The notes beneath the pieces are model-generated. The model was not told the origin of the DNA. It made no database searches and worked only from the letters and a program-made list of their open reading frames with translations. From Bacteroidales bacterium (GTDB lineage Bacteria > Bacteroidota > Bacteroidia > Bacteroidales > P3): a stretch of DNA of 32,386 nucleotides. Location: NCBI GenBank assembly GCA_031272705.1, contig JAISTG010000109.1:1-32386 (forward strand), given 5' to 3'. The position numbers and the translations under genes were made by a program. Below, piece after piece: positions 31,296 to 32,386 of the stretch (position 1 is the stretch's first letter; the number at the start of each line of letters is the position of its first letter).

Positions 31296-31589
31296 TCAAT
31301 GTTTTTTTACGTAAATGAAAAGTTCAATAATTTTGTGTATGTAACAATAAACAAGCAGTGGAAATACAACAACTACTAACTTATTATATTCAAAGGCATC
31401 TTCAAATCTAAAATGCAAAGTAGATAGAACTGCCCTGGTAATTCCACAACCCCAACAATCTATTCCAAACAAATTATTAAATAAACATATTGTTTGATGT
31501 TCATTTAACCAATCTACCGAAATAAAAAACAATAGTATCGGTAAAACGAGTAATCCACAAATATATAAATAGCAATACTTCTTTTTCAT
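31296..31589 (-). CDS. DUF2752 small membrane protein
   Basis: A 97-residue membrane protein with three hydrophobic segments (about 7-24, 45-60, 70-90) and the family motif CWGCGITRAVLS (DUF2752: C-x-G-C-G-(L/I)-T-R). The function of DUF2752 is unknown; it is frequently adjacent to TM2-domain genes in Bacteroidetes, as here. It starts 10 bases downstream of the terminator hairpin of the TM2 gene, so it may have low readthrough expression or a promoter hidden in the hairpin region. Confidence 0.85.
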   Translation of the reverse strand: MKKKYCYLYICGLLVLPILLFFISVDWLNEHQTICLFNNLFGIDCWGCGITRAVLSTLHFRFEDAFEYNKLVVVVFPLLVYCYIHKIIELFIYVKKH

Positions 31590-31596
31590 TCTAATT

Positions 31597-31628
31597 AAAA
31601 AGAGGTTACTCTCTATGAAGGTAACCTC
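31597..31628 (-). terminator. Intrinsic terminator after the TM2 gene
   Basis: A perfect 8-bp stem GAGGTTAC / GTAACCTC (31628-31621 and 31609-31602) with an 11-nt loop is followed on the minus strand by TTTTT. It sits between the TM2 gene stop (31638) and the DUF2752 start (31589). Confidence 0.8.
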
Positions 31629-31637
31629 ATCGTAAAA

Positions 31638-31973
31638 TTACATCATAGAAGTCATTTTTAGAAATTGCTGATAATTATACTTTCTTGCTCTGTTTTGTGC
31701 CGTAAACATATCAATAAGTCCCCAAATACCACAACCATAACAAGTGAGTATTTTCAAAATTCCTAACCCAACATCATCCAACCAAAATCTTTCCCAACCG
31801 AGAAAAATAGCAATTAAAAGAATTGTTGTCGGGTCTTTGAAAGATGCTGTCTGAACTAACAGAAATTTGTCATCTTCCATTTTTTCTAATCTATCCCTAA
31901 TTATCATTAGGTCTTGTTGATTAAAATTTTTTGCGTTTGCGGTTACCCACATGTTTACTTGTAATTTATCCAT
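31638..31973 (-). CDS. TM2-domain membrane protein
   Basis: A 111-residue protein with an N-terminal cytosolic helix region (QQDLMIIRDRLEKMEDDKFL) and a C-terminal TM2 domain: two hydrophobic segments (DPTTILLIAIFLGWERFWLD and GLGILKILTCYGCGIWGLID) separated by a short turn with an Asp, the family's D-R-F-Y-L-like position. TM2 proteins have no defined role in bacteria. It is next to the DUF2752 gene, a common pairing, but separated from it by a terminator. Confidence 0.82.
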   Translation of the reverse strand: MDKLQVNMWVTANAKNFNQQDLMIIRDRLEKMEDDKFLLVQTASFKDPTTILLIAIFLGWERFWLDDVGLGILKILTCYGCGIWGLIDMFTAQNRARKYNYQQFLKMTSMM

Positions 31974-32147
31974 AAGTAAAAATTATATTTAACTTTGCCT
32001 CCACTTCAACAGGCTATCGGCTACTCCTTATTATTCGTTTCTTCTTAAAGAAGGTAAAAAGATTTCTTAAATTGTCTTGAGTCTCAATATTTATATTTAT
32101 TTGATATTTAGATATTTCCGTCAGGGCAGGAAACCATTTTAAATTCT

Positions 32148-32315
32148 CATAGCATGCTACGAAGTTTTCATAGCATGCTACGAGGTTTCTATAGCATACT
32201 ACGAAGTTTCCATAGCATGCTACAGAGTTTTCATAGCATGCTACGAAGTTTTCATAGCATGCTACAGAGTTTTCATAGCGTGCTACGAGGTTTCTATAGC
32301 ATGCTACAGAGTTTC
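32148..32315. repeat. Eight tandem 21-bp repeats with TAGCATGCTA core
   Basis: Eight consecutive 21-bp units from 32148 contain the 10-bp palindrome TAGCATGCTA (variants TAGCATACTA in unit 3, TAGCGTGCTA in unit 7) followed by CGAAGTTT, CGAGGTTT or CAGAGTTT and a final T or C. A ninth unit decays after 32315. The rest of 31974-32386 shows no gene; the open frame through the repeats is a consequence of the unit being a multiple of three. Confidence 0.93.
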
Positions 32316-32386
32316 TATATACATATCCAAAAATTCCAAAAATGTTTTCTGCAACAGAAACTATAAAGTTGTAAAATGTGGAAAAA

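Noticed and set aside
32154..32366. Open frame of 70 codons through the TAGCATGCTA array
   Set aside because: The frame stays open only because 21 is a multiple of three; the product is a degenerate heptapeptide repeat without a plausible start region.

Overview
The window is a piece of a Bacteroidota (most likely Bacteroidales) chromosome carrying the right-hand part of a contractile-tailed, Mu-related prophage, followed by ordinary host genes. The assignment rests on Bacteroidetes-type promoters (TTTG, about 19 bp, TAnnTTTG), AT-rich start regions without Shine-Dalgarno sequences, a type IX secretion sorting domain, a PorE-like PD40/OmpA protein, and phage families typical of this phylum (DUF935 portal, DUF2586 sheath, DUF6046-like protein).

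Prophage, 1 to roughly 21.6 kb. One long minus-strand late operon starts at 17279 and runs off the left edge. In transcription order it encodes a ClpP-type prohead protease with a nested scaffold, major capsid protein, a small protein, tail sheath, tail tube, tail chaperones, tape measure, baseplate hub and wedge proteins, tail fibres, a lysis cassette (M15 endolysin, membrane/coiled-coil protein, probable unimolecular spanin), a DUF1320 head connector, the portal and a MuF minor head protein. Small and large terminase subunits and a small protein lie divergently on the plus strand (17452-19633). The two late transcripts start from mirror-image promoters with nearly identical leaders. Two programmed -1 frameshifts are predicted: AAAAAAG in the tail chaperone gene and TTTTTTC plus a perfect hairpin at the end of the portal gene, the second fusing portal to a MuF frame that has no usable start of its own. 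A small membrane protein with its own promoter is encoded antisense between the tail chaperone and tape measure genes.

Phage right end, 19.6-21.7 kb. A three-gene cassette (two unknown acidic proteins and a small HTH protein) has its own strong promoter and terminator. It is followed by about 1 kb of gene-free, low-complexity DNA with G-runs and three copies of a 19-22 bp direct repeat, which could be recombinase sites near the phage end. No integrase or transposase is visible, so the integration mode is unproven.

Host region, 21.7-32.4 kb. It contains a SpoU-type RNA methyltransferase, the rpsF-rpsR-rplI operon, an NlpE-like lipoprotein, tRNA-Glu(CTC) with a trailing 60-aa ORF, a deoxyhypusine-synthase-family protein, a type-B T9SS cargo protein, queE overlapping a TPR/PD40/OmpA envelope gene, and small DUF2752 and TM2 membrane proteins. 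Intergenic spaces hold three arrays with an exact 21-bp period: two built on an AATCAAATT core in mixed orientation, and one of eight units on the palindrome TAGCATGCTA. A separate approximately 45-bp repeat occurs twice.
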